Source: Aphelocoma coerulescens (taxonomy: Eukaryota; Chordata; Aves; Passeriformes; Corvidae). Taken from it: a stretch of DNA of 64,000 nucleotides. The notes under the pieces are model-generated. The model was not told the DNA's origin and did not search any database. It saw nothing but the letters and a program-made list of their open reading frames with translations. The stretch is from positions 248,001 to 312,000 of the forward strand of contig NW_027183525.1 of assembly GCF_041296385.1 (NCBI RefSeq), written 5' to 3'. Positions within the stretch are counted from its first letter, which is position 1. Every line of letters begins with the position of its first letter. Positions 8,300-21,757 of the stretch are shown here, piece after piece. The translations under genes were made by a program, and so were the position numbers.

Positions 8300-10567
8300 A
8301 GCGGGAATGCAAAGGCCAAGCTGGTGAGCCTTTTGTCCTGGTGCCTTTAGTGTGTGAGCAGTCCCTGGTGCCGTTGTCTTTGGATCCTGAGTGTGGGAGA
8401 GGCAAGGCTTAGGATGGTGCGTAGAGCTGAGAAGGAAAGTGCCGAGAGCAGCGTGTGTGCTGCTGCTTTGAGGGGTGCAGTTGAAGTTGTAGGCAGCAAG
8501 AGCTTTCTCAGCTGGCCCTTTTGTGAGCTCTGCTTTTGCCAGATGACTTCCATCTTACCCTCTTACCATCTTAGCCTCTCATTTTTGCATATCCCAAACC
8601 CCCTTCCAAACATCCAGCAGCTGCTTGTAAAGAAGAAGTCCTAGAACAAAAAGCCAGTGCTGCCTTTCATAGCCCCTTTGCTGTCTATGAAGTAGAGGAA
8701 AGAAGCTAGTGAGACGCACTTTCTTTCTCAACTCCATAGAGCGCATCCTTCTCTCAAGGTGGCAGAGTCCTTGGCGGAAGTGAAGCATCTGCAGCTGCAG
8801 TTCAGACTGAGAGATGTGCCAGGACAGGAAACATTTGCTGACCTTCCCTGTTCCCTGTGCAACATGATTCTCGCATCCCAGTCACTTTCACATACCTTCG
8901 GTATCCCTGAGTCCAAGCAGCTAAAGCTCACAGAGACAGAAGTGTCAGGAAGGAAAACGTTCCAAAAGCACCCCCTTCTCTTATCAGCATATAAATTGTG
9001 CACAACAGGCTGCGGCACCGAACCTTCCTTCTCAGATAGACATGCCATCACACTTTTCACTCTTGCAGCTCGGTTGAAAAGCTCCAGCAGCTGCTCCCGC
9101 AATAGCAAAAGGTTCTAGAAGTGAAAGCCAGTTTGGGGCTGCACCTTCTCCTTGCCGCATGTAAGCCACACCAAACTCCCTGATGCACTCTGTCCTCCCC
9201 TTCTCAAAGGAGTAGACGGTGGCATCAGGACACACCTGTGTCCCAGCAGCTGGGTGCCCAGCCGGGAGCAGGAGCAGGGCTGGGGCTGCTCCCAAAGTTG
9301 CCCCGCCCCAATGCCAGAGCCGGACATATGCTGAGGGGGGGCTGGATCAGGCTTTATTGTCCAGCTGCATGCCAGGAGTGAGCACAAAATCTACCTGCAT
9401 TCTCTGCAGCATGCCATCCTGGAGCAGAGCCATTGCCAAAGGAAGCCGTGAGCCCGTGCCAAGCCAGTGCCGGAGTGGGATCCTAGCAGCACCTGTGGAA
9501 GCCGGGAGAGAGGAGCCCACCTGGAGCAGGTTCGTGCAGGATTAATCATCCCGTGGCTTCCCACCAGGGTCCTGTTGCTTCCAAAAGGCCCCACAGTGTC
9601 ACTGTGGCCCCTCGGTTCCACCAGGTTCCATAGCGTCACTGTGGTGCCCAGGGTTCCGTCAGCTTCGCCAGCATCCCCACGGTCTGCAGAGCTCCCCGAG
9701 CTTCTGTGGTGTCACAGTGGAGGCAGGGTTGCATCAGGTTCCATAGCATCAGCACGGTCTCCAGGGCTCCCAGAGGTTCTGTGGTGTCACAGTGGAGGCA
9801 GGGTTGCATCAGGTTCCATAGCATCACCACAGTCTCCAGGGCTCCCTGAGCTTCTGTGGTGTCACAGTGGAGGCAGGGTTGCATCAGGTTCCATAGCATC
9901 AGCACGGTCTCCAGGGCTCCCAGAGGTTCTGTGGTGTCACAGAGGAGGCAGGGTTGCATCAGGTTCCATAGCATCACCACGGTCTCCAGGGCTCCAAGAG
10001 CTTCTGTGGTGTCACAGAGGAGGCAGGGTTGCATCAGGTTCAATAGCATCAGCACAGTCTCAAGGGCTCCCCTGAGCTTCTGTGGTGGTGTCACAGAGGA
10101 GCCAGGCTTCCTTGTAGTTCCCCAGCATCACAAAGGCTCTCCTGGGAGCCACGGGTCACAAAGCACCGTGGGCTCTGTGCAGCCCCGCTGTGTCACAATG
10201 GCCGCTGGCTTCCACGAGCCCCCGCAGTGTCCCAGTGGGCCCCGTGGCTTTAGGAGTGGGTGGCTGGGAGTTGGTGCCAGCGGCTGGGGGAGCAGCAGCA
10301 GGGACTGTGTGTGGACAGTGCCATGGCCACTTGTGTGGCCACTGGTGTCTCTGTGCCAGGCACAGCCGTGGTGTGTAACACCGGCTCTGGGTCCTTTGGC
10401 TGTGCAGGTGGCAGTCACGGCCTGGCGCAGGGCTGCTCCCGGGGGACAGCCTGGGGCAGGAGGCTGCTGGAGATTCATTCCCCACACTCCTTGTCATGAG
10501 GTGCTCAGAGTGATTGGAAAGGCTGTTGGCAGCAGGCAGTTCTCTGGGTTCAAGCTGTGGAGCTGTC
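8300..10567. repeat. Array unit 2 (2268 bp)
   Basis: Five 75-bp repeats at 9700-10074. Ends in the CAGCACAGTCTCAAGGG variant of the last repeat and has CCTGGCGCAGG near 10422, both private here among the units read. Confidence 0.95.
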
Positions 10568-12760
10568 AGCGGGAATGCAAAGGCCAAGCTGGTGAGCCTT
10601 TTGTCCTGGTGCCTTTAGTGTGTGAGCAGTCCCTGGTGCCGTTGTCTTTGGATCCTGAGTGTGGGAGAGGCAAGGCTTAGGATGGTGCGTAGAGCTGAGA
10701 AGGAAAGTGCCGAGAGCAGCATGTGTGCTGCTGCTTTGAGGGGTGCAGTTGAAGTTGTAGGCAGCAAGAGCTTTCTCAGCTGGCCCTTTTGTGAGCTCTG
10801 CTTTTGCCAGATGACTTCCATCTTACCCTCTTACCATCTTAGCCTCTCATTTTTGCATATCCCAAACCCCCTTCCAAACATCCAGCAGCTGCTTGTAAAG
10901 AAGAAGTCCTAGAACAAAAAGCCAGTGCTGCCTTTCATAGCCCCTTTGCTGTCTATGAAGTAGAGGAAAGAAGCTAGTGAGACGCACTTTCTTTCTCAAC
11001 TCCATAGAGCGCATCCTTCTCTCAAGGTGGCAGAGTCCTTGGCGGAAGTGAAGCATCTGCAGCTGCAGTTCAGACTGAGAGATGTGCCAGGACAGGAAAC
11101 ATTTGCTGACCTTCCCTGTTCCCTGTGCAACATGATTCTCGCATCCCAGTCACTTTCACATACCTTCGGTATCCCTGAGTCCAAGCAGCTAAAGCTCACA
11201 GAGACAGAAGTGTCAGGAAGGAAAACGTTCCAAAAGCACCCCCTTCTCTTATCAGCATATAAATTGTGCACAACAGGCTGCGGCACCGAACCTTCCTTCT
11301 CAGATAGACATGCCATCACACTTTTCACTCTTGCAGCTCGGTTGAAAAGCTCCAGCAGCTGCTCCCGCAATAGCAAAAGGTTCTAGAAGTGAAAGCCAGT
11401 TTGGGGCTGCACCTTCTCCTTGCCGCATGTAAGCCACACCAAACTCCCTGATGCACTCTGTCCTCCCCTTCTCAAAGGAGTAGACGGTGGCATCAGGACA
11501 CACCTGTGTCCCAGCAGCTGGGTGCCCAGCCGGGAGCAGGAGCAGGGCTGGGGCTGCTCCCAAAGTTGCCCCGCCCCAATGCCAGAGCCGGACATATGCT
11601 GAGGGGGGGCTGGATCAGGCTTTATTGTCCAGCTGCATGCCAGGAGTGAGCACAAAATCTACCTGCATTCTCTGCAGCATGCCATCCTGGAGCAGAGCCA
11701 TTGCCAAAGGAAGCCGTCAGCCCGTGCCAAGCCAGTGCCGGAGTGGGATCCTAGCAGCACCTGTGGAAGCTGGGAGAGAGGAGCCCACCTGGAGCAGGTT
11801 CGTGCAGGATTAATCATCCCGTGGCTTCCCACCAGGGTCCTGTTGCTTCCAAAAGGCCCCACAGTGTCACTGTGGCCCCTCGGTTCCACCAGGTTCCATA
11901 GCGTCACTGTGGTGCCCAGGGTTCCGTCAGCTTCGCCAGCATCCCCACGGTCTGCAGAGCTCCCCGAGCTTCTGTGGTGTCACAGTGGAGGCAGGGTTGC
12001 ATCAGGTTCCATAGCATCAGCACGGTCTCCAGGGCTCCCAGAGGTTCTGTGGTGTCACAGTGGAGGCAGGGTTGCATCAGGTTCCATAGCATCACCACAG
12101 TCTCCAGGGCTCCCTGAGCTTCTGTGGTGTCACAGTGGAGGCAGGGTTGCATCAGGTTCCATAGCATCAGCACGGTCTCCAGGGCTCCCAGAGGTTCTGT
12201 GGTGTCACAGAGGAGGCAGGGTTGCATCAGGTTCCATAGCATCAGCACGGTCTCCAGGGCTCCCCTGAGCTTCTGTGGTGGTGTCACAGAGGAGCCAGGC
12301 TTCCTTGTAGTTCCCCAGCATCACAAAGGCTCTCCTGGGAGCCACGGGTCACAAAGCACCGTGGGCTCTGTGCAGCCCCGCTGTGTCACAATGGCCGCTG
12401 GCTTCCACGAGCCCCCGCAGTGTCCCAGTGGGCCCCGTGGCTTTAGGAGTGGGTGGCTGGGAGTTGGTGCCAGCGGCTGGGGGAGCAGCAGCAGGGACTG
12501 TGTGTGGACAATGCCATGGCCACTTGTGTGGCCACTGGTGTCTCTGTGCCAGGCACAGCCGTGGTGTGTAACACCGGCTCTGGGTCCTTTGGCTGTGCAG
12601 GTGGCAGTCACGGCCTGGAGCAGGGCTGCTCCCGGGGGACAGCCTGGGGCAGGAGGCTGCTGGAGATTCATTCCCCACACTCCTTGTCATGAGGTGCTCA
12701 GAGTGATTGGAAAGGCTGTTGGCAGCAGGCAGTTCTCTGGGTTCAAGCTGTGGAGCTGTC
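10568..12760. repeat. Array unit 3 (2193 bp)
   Basis: Four 75-bp repeats at 11968-12267. Carries A at offset 154 (10721), shared with units 11, 16, 17 and 18, and C at offset 1151 (11718), shared only with unit 10. Confidence 0.95.
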
Positions 12761-15028
12761 AGCGGGAATGCAAAGGCCAAGCTGGTGAGCCTTTTGTCCT
12801 GGTGCCTTTAGTGTGTGAGCAGTCCCTGGTGCCGTTGTCTTTGGATCCTGAGTGTGGGAGAGGCAAGGCTTAGGATGGTGCGTAGAGCTGAGAAGGAAAG
12901 TGCCGAGAGCAGCGTGTGTGCTGCTGCTTTGAGGGGTGCAGTTGAAGTTGTAGGCAGCAAGAGCTTTCTCAGCTGGCCCTTTTGTGAGCTCTGCTTTTGC
13001 CAGATGACTTCCATCTTACCCTCTTACCATCTTAGCCTCTCATTTTTGCATATCCCAAACCCCCTTCCAAACATCCAGCAGCTGCTTGTAAAGAAGAAGT
13101 CCTAGAACAAAAAGCCAGTGCTGCCTTTCATAGCCCCTTTGCTGTCTATGAAGTAGAGGAAAGAAGCTAGTGAGACGCACTTTCTTTCTCAACTCCATAG
13201 AGCGCATCCTTCTCTCAAGGTGGCAGAGTCCTTGGCGGAAGTGAAGCATCTGCAGCTGCAGTTCAGACTGAGAGATGTGCCAGGACAGGAAACATTTGCT
13301 GACCTTCCCTGTTCCCTGTGCAACATGATTCTCGCATCCCAGTCACTTTCACATACCTTCGGTATCCCTGAGTCCAAGCAGCTAAAGCTCACAGAGACAG
13401 AAGTGTCAGGAAGGAAAACGTTCCAAAAGCACCCCCTTCTCTTATCAGCATATAAATTGTGCACAACAGGCTGCGGCACCGAACCTTCCTTCTCAGATAG
13501 ACATGCCATCACACTTTTCACTCTTGCAGCTCGGTTGAAAAGCTCCAGCAGCTGCTCCCGCAATAGCAAAAGGTTCTAGAAGTGAAAGCCAGTTTGGGGC
13601 TGCACCTTCTCCTTGCCGCATGTAAGCCACACCAAACTCCCTGATGCACTCTGTCCTCCCCTTCTCAAAGGAGTAGACGGTGGCATCAGGACACACCTGT
13701 GTCCCAGCAGCTGGGTGCCCAGCCGGGAGCAGGAGCAGGGCTGGGGCTGCTCCCAAAGTTGCCCCGCCCCAATGCCAGAGCCGGACATATGCTGAGGGGG
13801 GGCTGGATCAGGCTTTATTGTCCAGCTGCATGCCAGGAGTGAGCACAAAATCTACCTGCATTCTCTGCAGCATGCCATCCTGGAGCAGAGCCATTGCCAA
13901 AGGAAGCCGTGAGCCCGTGCCAAGCCAGTGCCGGAGTGGGATCCTAGCAGCACCTGTGGAAGCCGGGAGAGAGGAGCCCACCTGGAGCAGGTTCGTGCAG
14001 GATTAATCATCCCGTGGCTTCCCACCAGGGTCCTGTTGCTTCCAAAAGGCCCCACAGTGTCACTGTGGCCCCTCGGTTCCACCAGGTTCCATAGCGTCAC
14101 TGTGGTGCCCAGGGTTCCGTCAGCTTCGCCAGCATCCCCACGGTCTGCAGAGCTCCCCGAGCTTCTGTGGTGTCACAGTGGAGGCAGGGTTGCATCAGGT
14201 TCCATAGCATCAGCACGGTCTCCAGGGCTCCCAGAGGTTCTGTGGTGTCACAGTGGAGGCAGGGTTGCATCAGGTTCCATAGCATCACCACAGTCTCCAG
14301 GGCTCCCTGAGCTTCTGTGGTGTCACAGTGGAGGCAGGGTTGCATCAGGTTCCATAGCATCAGCACGGTCTCCAGGGCTCCCAGAGGTTCTGTGGTGTCA
14401 CAGAGGAGGCAGGGTTGCATCAGGTTCCATAGCATCACCACGGTCTCCAGGGCTCCAAGAGCTTCTGTGGTGTCACAGAGGAGGCAGGGTTGCATCAGGT
14501 TCAATAGCATCAGCACAGTCTCCAGGGCTCCCCTGAGCTTCTGTGGTGGTGTCACAGAGGAGCCAGGCTTCCTTGTAGTTCCCCAGCATCACAAAGGCTC
14601 TCCTGGGAGCCACGGGTCACAAAGCACCGTGGGCTCTGTGCAGCCCCGCTGTGTCACAATGGCCGCTGGCTTCCACGAGCCCCCGCAGTGTCCCAGTGGG
14701 CCCCGTGGCTTTAGGAGTGGGTGGCTGGGAGTTGGTGCCAGCGGCTGGGGGAGCAGCAGCAGGGACTGTGTGTGGACAGTGCCATGGCCACTTGTGTGGC
14801 CACTGGTGTCTCTGTGCCAGGCACAGCCGTGGTGTGTAACACCGGCTCTGAGTCCTTTGGCTGTGCAGGTGGCAGTCACAGCCTGGAGCAGGGCTGCTCC
14901 CGGGGGACAGCCTGGGGCAGGAGGCTGCTGGAGATTCATTCCCCACACTCCTTGTCATGAGGTGCTCAGAGTGATTGGAAAGGCTGTTGGCAGCAGGCAG
15001 TTCTCTGGGTTCAAGCTGTGGAGCTGTC
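12761..15028. repeat. Array unit 4 (2268 bp)
   Basis: Five 75-bp repeats at 14161-14535. First of three consecutive units with GGCTCTGAGTCC near 14851 and CAGTCACAGCC near 14876. Confidence 0.95.
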
Positions 15029-17296
15029 AGCGGGAATGCAAAGGCCAAGCTGCTGAGCCTTTTGTCCTGGTGCCTTTAGTGTGTGAGCAGTCCCTGGTGC
15101 CGTTGTCTTTGGATCCTGAGTGTGGGAGAGGCAAGGCTTAGGATGGTGCGTAGAGCTGAGAAGGAAAGTGCCGAGAGCAGCGTGTGTGCTGCTGCTTTGA
15201 GGGGTGCAGTTGAAGTTGTAGGCAGCAAGAGCTTTCTCAGCTGGCCCTTTTGTGAGCTCTGCTTTTGCCAGATGACTTCCATCTTACCCTCTTACCATCT
15301 TAGCCTCTCATTTTTGCATATCCCAAACCCCCTTCCAAACATCCAGCAGCTGCTTGTAAAGAAGAAGTCCTAGAACAAAAAGCCAGTGCTGCCTTTCATA
15401 GCCCCTTTGCTGTCTATGAAGTAGAGGAAAGAAGCTAGTGAGACGCACTTTCTTTCTCAACTCCATAGAGCGCATCCTTCTCTCAAGGTGGCAGAGTCCT
15501 TGGCGGAAGTGAAGCATCTGCAGCTGCAGTTCAGACTGAGAGATGTGCCAGGACAGGAAACATTTGCTGACCTTCCCTGTTCCCTGTGCAACATGATTCT
15601 CGCATCCCAGTCACTTTCACATACCTTCGGTATCCCTGAGTCCAAGCAGCTAAAGCTCACAGAGACAGAAGTGTCAGGAAGGAAAACGTTCCAAAAGCAC
15701 CCCCTTCTCTTATCAGCATATAAATTGTGCACAACAGGCTGCGGCACCGAACCTTCCTTCTCAGATAGACATGCCATCACACTTTTCACTCTTGCAGCTC
15801 GGTTGAAAAGCTCCAGCAGCTGCTCCCGCAATAGCAAAAGGTTCTAGAAGTGAAAGCCAGTTTGGGGCTGCACCTTCTCCTTGCCGCATGTAAGCCACAC
15901 CAAACTCCCTGATGCACTCTGTCCTCCCCTTCTCAAAGGAGTAGACGGTGGCATCAGGACACACCTGTGTCCCAGCAGCTGGGTGCCCAGCCGGGAGCAG
16001 GAGCAGGGCTGGGGCTGCTCCCAAAGTTGCCCCGCCCCAATGCCAGAGCCGGACATATGCTGAGGGGGGGCTGGATCAGGCTTTATTGTCCAGCTGCATG
16101 CCAGGAGTGAGCACAAAATCTACCTGCATTCTCTGCAGCATGCCATCCTGGAGCAGAGCCATTGCCAAAGGAAGCCGTGAGCCCGTGCCAAGCCAGTGCC
16201 GGAGTGGGATCCTAGCAGCACCTGTGGAAGCCGGGAGAGAGGAGCCCACCTGGAGCAGGTTCGTGCAGGATTAATCATCCCGTGGCTTCCCACCAGGGTC
16301 CTGTTGCTTCCAAAAGGCCCCACAGTGTCACTGTGGCCCCTCGGTTCCACCAGGTTCCATAGCGTCACTGTGGTGCCCAGGGTTCCGTCAGCTTCGCCAG
16401 CATCCCCACGGTCTGCAGAGCTCCCCGAGCTTCTGTGGTGTCACAGTGGAGGCAGGGTTGCATCAGGTTCCATAGCATCAGCACGGTCTCCAGGGCTCCC
16501 AGAGGTTCTGTGGTGTCACAGTGGAGGCAGGGTTGCATCAGGTTCCATAGCATCACCACAGTCTCCAGGGCTCCCTGAGCTTCTGTGGTGTCACAGTGGA
16601 GGCAGGGTTGCATCAGGTTCCATAGCATCAGCACGGTCTCCAGGGCTCCCAGAGGTTCTGTGGTGTCACAGAGGAGGCAGGGTTGCATCAGGTTCCATAG
16701 CATCACCACGGTCTCCAGGGCTCCAAGAGCTTCTGTGGTGTCACAGAGGAGGCAGGGTTGCATCAGGTTCAATAGCATCAGCACAGTCTCCAGGGCTCCC
16801 CTGAGCTTCTGTGGTGGTGTCACAGAGGAGCCAGGCTTCCTTGTAGTTCCCCAGCATCACAAAGGCTCTCCTGGGAGCCACGGGTCACAAAGCACCGTGG
16901 GCTCTGTGCAGCCCCGCTGTGTCACAATGGCCGCTGGCTTCCACGAGCCCCCGCAGTGTCCCAGTGGGCCCCGTGGCTTTAGGAGTGGGTGGCTGGGAGT
17001 TGGTGCCAGCGGCTGGGGGAGCAGCAGCAGGGACTGTGTGTGGACAGTGCCATGGCCACTTGTGTGGCCACTGGTGTCTCTGTGCCAGGCACAGCCGTGG
17101 TGTGTAACACCGGCTCTGAGTCCTTTGGCTGTGCAGGTGGCAGTCACAGCCTGGAGCAGGGCTGCTCCCGGGGGACAGCCTGGGGCAGGAGGCTGCTGGA
17201 GATTCATTCCCCACACTCCTTGTCATGAGGTGCTCAGAGTGATTGGAAAGGCTGTTGGCAGCAGGCAGTTCTCTGGGTTCAAGCTGTGGAGCTGTC
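15029..17296. repeat. Array unit 5 (2268 bp)
   Basis: Five 75-bp repeats at 16429-16803. Has C at offset 25 (15053). It looks identical to unit 6 over the stretches compared, pointing to a very recent duplication of a whole unit. Confidence 0.95.
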
Positions 17297-19564
17297 AGCG
17301 GGAATGCAAAGGCCAAGCTGCTGAGCCTTTTGTCCTGGTGCCTTTAGTGTGTGAGCAGTCCCTGGTGCCGTTGTCTTTGGATCCTGAGTGTGGGAGAGGC
17401 AAGGCTTAGGATGGTGCGTAGAGCTGAGAAGGAAAGTGCCGAGAGCAGCGTGTGTGCTGCTGCTTTGAGGGGTGCAGTTGAAGTTGTAGGCAGCAAGAGC
17501 TTTCTCAGCTGGCCCTTTTGTGAGCTCTGCTTTTGCCAGATGACTTCCATCTTACCCTCTTACCATCTTAGCCTCTCATTTTTGCATATCCCAAACCCCC
17601 TTCCAAACATCCAGCAGCTGCTTGTAAAGAAGAAGTCCTAGAACAAAAAGCCAGTGCTGCCTTTCATAGCCCCTTTGCTGTCTATGAAGTAGAGGAAAGA
17701 AGCTAGTGAGACGCACTTTCTTTCTCAACTCCATAGAGCGCATCCTTCTCTCAAGGTGGCAGAGTCCTTGGCGGAAGTGAAGCATCTGCAGCTGCAGTTC
17801 AGACTGAGAGATGTGCCAGGACAGGAAACATTTGCTGACCTTCCCTGTTCCCTGTGCAACATGATTCTCGCATCCCAGTCACTTTCACATACCTTCGGTA
17901 TCCCTGAGTCCAAGCAGCTAAAGCTCACAGAGACAGAAGTGTCAGGAAGGAAAACGTTCCAAAAGCACCCCCTTCTCTTATCAGCATATAAATTGTGCAC
18001 AACAGGCTGCGGCACCGAACCTTCCTTCTCAGATAGACATGCCATCACACTTTTCACTCTTGCAGCTCGGTTGAAAAGCTCCAGCAGCTGCTCCCGCAAT
18101 AGCAAAAGGTTCTAGAAGTGAAAGCCAGTTTGGGGCTGCACCTTCTCCTTGCCGCATGTAAGCCACACCAAACTCCCTGATGCACTCTGTCCTCCCCTTC
18201 TCAAAGGAGTAGACGGTGGCATCAGGACACACCTGTGTCCCAGCAGCTGGGTGCCCAGCCGGGAGCAGGAGCAGGGCTGGGGCTGCTCCCAAAGTTGCCC
18301 CGCCCCAATGCCAGAGCCGGACATATGCTGAGGGGGGGCTGGATCAGGCTTTATTGTCCAGCTGCATGCCAGGAGTGAGCACAAAATCTACCTGCATTCT
18401 CTGCAGCATGCCATCCTGGAGCAGAGCCATTGCCAAAGGAAGCCGTGAGCCCGTGCCAAGCCAGTGCCGGAGTGGGATCCTAGCAGCACCTGTGGAAGCC
18501 GGGAGAGAGGAGCCCACCTGGAGCAGGTTCGTGCAGGATTAATCATCCCGTGGCTTCCCACCAGGGTCCTGTTGCTTCCAAAAGGCCCCACAGTGTCACT
18601 GTGGCCCCTCGGTTCCACCAGGTTCCATAGCGTCACTGTGGTGCCCAGGGTTCCGTCAGCTTCGCCAGCATCCCCACGGTCTGCAGAGCTCCCCGAGCTT
18701 CTGTGGTGTCACAGTGGAGGCAGGGTTGCATCAGGTTCCATAGCATCAGCACGGTCTCCAGGGCTCCCAGAGGTTCTGTGGTGTCACAGTGGAGGCAGGG
18801 TTGCATCAGGTTCCATAGCATCACCACAGTCTCCAGGGCTCCCTGAGCTTCTGTGGTGTCACAGTGGAGGCAGGGTTGCATCAGGTTCCATAGCATCAGC
18901 ACGGTCTCCAGGGCTCCCAGAGGTTCTGTGGTGTCACAGAGGAGGCAGGGTTGCATCAGGTTCCATAGCATCACCACGGTCTCCAGGGCTCCAAGAGCTT
19001 CTGTGGTGTCACAGAGGAGGCAGGGTTGCATCAGGTTCAATAGCATCAGCACAGTCTCCAGGGCTCCCCTGAGCTTCTGTGGTGGTGTCACAGAGGAGCC
19101 AGGCTTCCTTGTAGTTCCCCAGCATCACAAAGGCTCTCCTGGGAGCCACGGGTCACAAAGCACCGTGGGCTCTGTGCAGCCCCGCTGTGTCACAATGGCC
19201 GCTGGCTTCCACGAGCCCCCGCAGTGTCCCAGTGGGCCCCGTGGCTTTAGGAGTGGGTGGCTGGGAGTTGGTGCCAGCGGCTGGGGGAGCAGCAGCAGGG
19301 ACTGTGTGTGGACAGTGCCATGGCCACTTGTGTGGCCACTGGTGTCTCTGTGCCAGGCACAGCCGTGGTGTGTAACACCGGCTCTGAGTCCTTTGGCTGT
19401 GCAGGTGGCAGTCACAGCCTGGAGCAGGGCTGCTCCCGGGGGACAGCCTGGGGCAGGAGGCTGCTGGAGATTCATTCCCCACACTCCTTGTCATGAGGTG
19501 CTCAGAGTGATTGGAAAGGCTGTTGGCAGCAGGCAGTTCTCTGGGTTCAAGCTGTGGAGCTGTC
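17297..19564. repeat. Array unit 6 (2268 bp)
   Basis: Five 75-bp repeats at 18697-19071. Shares the CTGAGTCC variant with units 4 and 5 and the offset-25 C with units 5, 9 and 12. Confidence 0.95.
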
Positions 19565-21757
19565 AGCGGGAATGCAAAGGCCAAGCTGGTGAGCCTTTTG
19601 TCCTGGTGCCTTTAGTGTGTGAGCAGTCCCTGGTGCCGTTGTCTTTGGATCCTGAGTGTGGGAGAGGCAAGGCTTAGGATGGTGCGTAGAGCTGAGAAGG
19701 AAAGTGCCGAGAGCAGCGTGTGTGCTGCTGCTTTGAGGGGTGCAGTTGAAGTTGTAGGCAGCAAGAGCTTTCTCAGCTGGCCCTTTTGTGAGCTCTGCTT
19801 TTGCCAGATGACTTCCATCTTACCCTCTTACCATCTTAGCCTCTCATTTTTGCATATCCCAAACCCCCTTCCAAACATCCAGCAGCTGCTTGTAAAGAAG
19901 AAGTCCTAGAACAAAAAGCCAGTGCTGCCTTTCATAGCCCCTTTGCTGTCTATGAAGTAGAGGAAAGAAGCTAGTGAGACGCACTTTCTTTCTCAACTCC
20001 ATAGAGCGCATCCTTCTCTCAAGGTGGCAGAGTCCTTGGCGGAAGTGAAGCATCTGCAGCTGCAGTTCAGACTGAGAGATGTGCCAGGACAGGAAACATT
20101 TGCTGACCTTCCCTGTTCCCTGTGCAACATGATTCTCGCATCCCAGTCACTTTCACATACCTTCGGTATCCCTGAGTCCAAGCAGCTAAAGCTCACAGAG
20201 ACAGAAGTGTCAGGAAGGAAAACGTTCCAAAAGCACCCCCTTCTCTTATCAGCATATAAATTGTGCACAACAGGCTGCGGCACCGAACCTTCCTTCTCAG
20301 ATAGACATGCCATCACACTTTTCACTCTTGCAGCTCGGTTGAAAAGCTCCAGCAGCTGCTCCCGCAATAGCAAAAGGTTCTAGAAGTGAAAGCCAGTTTG
20401 GGGCTGCACCTTCTCCTTGCCGCATGTAAGCCACACCAAACTCCCTGATGCACTCTGTCCTCCCCTTCTCAAAGGAGTAGACGGTGGCATCAGGACACAC
20501 CTGTGTCCCAGCAGCTGGGTGCCCAGCCGGGAGCAGGAGCAGGGCTGGGGCTGCTCCCAAAGTTGCCCCGCCCCAATGCCAGAGCCGGACATATGCTGAG
20601 GGGGGGCTGGATCAGGCTTTATTGTCCAGCTGCATGCCAGGAGTGAGCACAAAATCTACCTGCATTCTCTGCAGCATGCCATCCTGGAGCAGAGCCATTG
20701 CCAAAGGAAGCCGTGAGCCCGTGCCAAGCCAGTGCCGGAGTGGGATCCTAGCAGCACCTGTGGAAGCCGGGAGAGAGGAGCCCACCTGGAGCAGGTTCGT
20801 GCAGGATTAATCATCCCGTGGCTTCCCACCAGGGTCCTGTTGCTTCCAAAAGGCCCCACAGTGTCACTGTGGCCCCTCGGTTCCACCAGGTTCCATAGCG
20901 TCACTGTGGTGCCCAGGGTTCCGTCAGCTTCGCCAGCATCCCCACGGTCTGCAGAGCTCCCCGAGCTTCTGTGGTGTCACAGTGGAGGCAGGGTTGCATC
21001 AGGTTCCATAGCATCAGCACGGTCTCCAGGGCTCCCAGAGGTTCTGTGGTGTCACAGTGGAGGCAGGGTTGCATCAGGTTCCATAGCATCACCACAGTCT
21101 CCAGGGCTCCCTGAGCTTCTGTGGTGTCACAGTGGAGGCAGGGTTGCATCAGGTTCCATAGCATCAGCACGGTCTCCAGGGCTCCCAGAGGTTCTGTGGT
21201 GTCACAGAGGAGGCAGGGTTGCATCAGGTTCCATAGCATCAGCACGGTCTCCAGGGCTCCCCTGAGCTTCTGTGGTGGTGTCACAGAGGAGCCAGGCTTC
21301 CTTGTAGTTCCCCAGCATCACAAAGGCTCTCCTGGGAGCCACGGGTCACAAAGCACCGTGGGCTCTGTGCAGCCCCGCTGTGTCACAATGGCCGCTGGCT
21401 TCCACGAGCCCCCGCAGTGTCCCAGTGGGCCCCGTGGCTTTAGGAGTGGGTGGCTGGGAGTTGGTGCCAGCGGCTGGGGGAGCAGCAGCAGGGACTGTGT
21501 GTGGACAGTGCCATGGCCACTTGTGTGGCCACTGGTGTCTCTGTGCCAGGCACAGCCGTGGTGTGTAACACCGGCTCTGGGTCCTTTGGCTGTGCAGGTG
21601 GCAGTCACGGCCTGGAGCAGGGCTGCTCCCGGGGGACAGCCTGGGGCAGGAGGCTGCTGGAGATTCATTCCCCACACTCCTTGTCATGAGGTGCTCAGAG
21701 TGATTGGAAAGGCTGTTGGCAGCAGGCAGTTCTCTGGGTTCAAGCTGTGGAGCTGTC
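19565..21757. repeat. Array unit 7 (2193 bp)
   Basis: Four 75-bp repeats at 20965-21264. Majority base at all the marker sites I followed. Confidence 0.95.

Noticed and set aside
9856..10680. Plus-strand open frame of 249-274 codons spanning unit borders, repeated in most units
   Set aside because: It is made of the 75-bp repeat and GC-rich sequence, has no domain, and an equally long frame exists on the opposite strand. Its length simply follows the repeat number.
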